The notes under the pieces were generated by a model. The model saw only the letters and a program-made list of their open reading frames with translations, was not told where the DNA came from and did not search any database. This document shows, piece by piece, positions 63,287 to 64,000 of a stretch of 64,000 nucleotides of DNA. The position numbers and the translations under genes were made by a program. The DNA is taken from assembly GCA_013289585.1 (NCBI GenBank), contig JABCZR010000001.1:1-64000 (forward strand), written 5' to 3'. The stretch is from Acidobacteriota bacterium. GTDB lineage: Bacteria > Acidobacteriota > Terriglobia > Acidiferrales > UBA7541. Each line of letters begins with the position of its first letter. The first letter of the stretch is position 1.

Positions 63287-64000
63287 CTAATCAGTAGCGG
63301 GGGCGGGAGAAAGTGCGGCCAGGTAGCTCTCATCCCGTTCGGGGGGGGATGCTTCCTCGGTCGTGATAGTCCAGAGCGAGGGGTCGGCCAGCAGGCGGCT
63401 GACGAGCTGGGTGTGCAGGGCGTGGCCGGCCTTGTGTGCTTCCACACGCGCCAGCAGCGGAAGCCCCGCAAGAGCCAGGTCACCGATCAGGTCCAGCGCC
63501 TTGTGGCGGCCGAACTCGTCAGGGAAGCGTAGGGGACCGTTCATGACGCCGTCACTGGTGAGGACAATGGCATTGTCGAGCGACCCGCCGCGAATCAATC
63601 CCATGGCCTTCAGTGGCTCAATGTCTCGTTCGAAACAGAACGTTCGCGCCCGCGCCAGCAAATGTCGAAAGGTTTCCGGACCGACGACCATCTCCACTTC
63701 CTGCTGGCCAACCAGCGGATGCGGAAAGTCCACATAGCAGCGCACGCGAAACTCATCGGCGGGATAGATCCCGATGCGCCGGTCGCCCTCCACAACTTCC
63801 AGCGGCTTCAAGACCTTTAGATAGCGCCGCTTCCTGCGCAGCTTTCGAATGCCGCAGTGCTCCAGCATTTGCATGAAAGGCTCTGCCGAACCGTCCAGAA
63901 TGGGTACTTCGATGGAGTCAATATCGATGAATACGTTGTCGATTCCGCAGGAATAAATGGCCGCAAGCAAATGTTCGGTGGTGGAGAGCAGGACGCCCTG
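63287..64000 (-). CDS. lpxC: UDP-3-O-acyl-N-acetylglucosamine deacetylase, C-terminal part (runs off right edge)
   Basis: Catalyses the committed step of lipid A synthesis. 238 codons are inside the window; the start lies beyond 64000. The frame opens GVLLSTTEHLLAAIYSCGID, the conserved STxEHLLAA block with the first zinc His. FPDEFGRHKALDLIGDLALAG contains the second His and the Asp zinc ligands (HKxLDxxGD). Near the C-terminus is EAHKAGHALHTQLVSRLL with the catalytic His. The last 30 residues are a Pro/Ser-rich extension. It lies upstream of glmU on the same strand. Confidence 0.95.
   Translation of the reverse strand, partial: QGVLLSTTEHLLAAIYSCGIDNVFIDIDSIEVPILDGSAEPFMQMLEHCGIRKLRRKRRYLKVLKPLEVVEGDRRIGIYPADEFRVRCYVDFPHPLVGQQEVEMVVGPETFRHLLARARTFCFERDIEPLKAMGLIRGGSLDNAIVLTSDGVMNGPLRFPDEFGRHKALDLIGDLALAGLPLLARVEAHKAGHALHTQLVSRLLADPSLWTITTEEASPPERDESYLAALSPAPATD

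Overview
The window looks like a chromosomal segment of a moderately GC-rich Gram-negative bacterium, most likely an acidobacterium (Terriglobia-like). The inference rests on gene style: a MacB/FtsX-type permease of the ADOP kind, a winged-helix regulator carrying periplasmic-type TPRs, a DUF3300/DUF2950 pair, a SYLF protein, YXWGXW and Gly-rich secreted proteins, a TolB-like S9 peptidase, two secreted M28 peptidases and a HAF-repeat protein. lpxC at the right edge shows an LPS-bearing outer membrane. No rRNA, CRISPR array, phage or plasmid module is visible. The only mobile-element trace is the first 11 codons of an IS110-type transposase at the left edge.

Layout. 1-426: IS110 5' end and leader DNA. 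0.4-2.8 kb: convergent, overlapping peptidoglycan genes (YcbB-like L,D-transpeptidase and YcbK-like M15 endopeptidase). 2.8-9.6 kb: pyrimidine-rich leader, MFS transporter, D-2-hydroxyacid dehydrogenase, cytochrome c/sorbosone dehydrogenase fusion, and a DUF1330 plus uronate-isomerase-like pair. 9.7-12.4 kb: SRPBCC-ArsR operon with two matching palindromic operators, divergent from an M28 peptidase. 12.6-15.7 kb: an unusual two-gene signalling operon made of a response regulator/glutaredoxin-like/thioredoxin-reductase-like fusion and a cNMP-domain histidine kinase. 16-18.7 kb: DUF3300/DUF2950 and tRNA-Asn. 18.8-25.5 kb: S9 peptidase, a LysR regulator divergent from SDR and GlcG-like genes, a peroxiredoxin-like protein and a YncE-like propeller.

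25.6-41.9 kb holds mixed metabolic and envelope genes: deoxynucleoside kinase, cysteine synthase, a GAF protein, alcohol dehydrogenase, YXWGXW and SYLF proteins, ADOP permease, PilZ, a dicarboxylate symporter, an asparaginase-family Ntn hydrolase and an LhgO-like oxidase. 41.9-52.5 kb carries tyrS-purN, a second M28 peptidase, a VOC protein divergent from an HhH (Cdd1-like)-padR operon with a clear operator over its promoter, a TPR regulator and a HAF-repeat protein.

52.6-59.2 kb is a minus-strand purine cluster in the transcription order purQ, purL, purF, lepB, purM. With purN nearby it covers several steps of IMP synthesis. Palindromic repeats sit inside the purL reading frame and just upstream of it. 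59.3-64 kb carries a VOC protein, an SPFH/NfeD pair, a small membrane protein, glmU with a long basic tail, and the 3' part of lpxC.

The observations most worth following are the in-frame palindromic elements in purL, the regulator/flavoprotein fusion that has lost both expected cysteine pairs, and three regulator-linked palindromic operator systems (ArsR, LysR, PadR).
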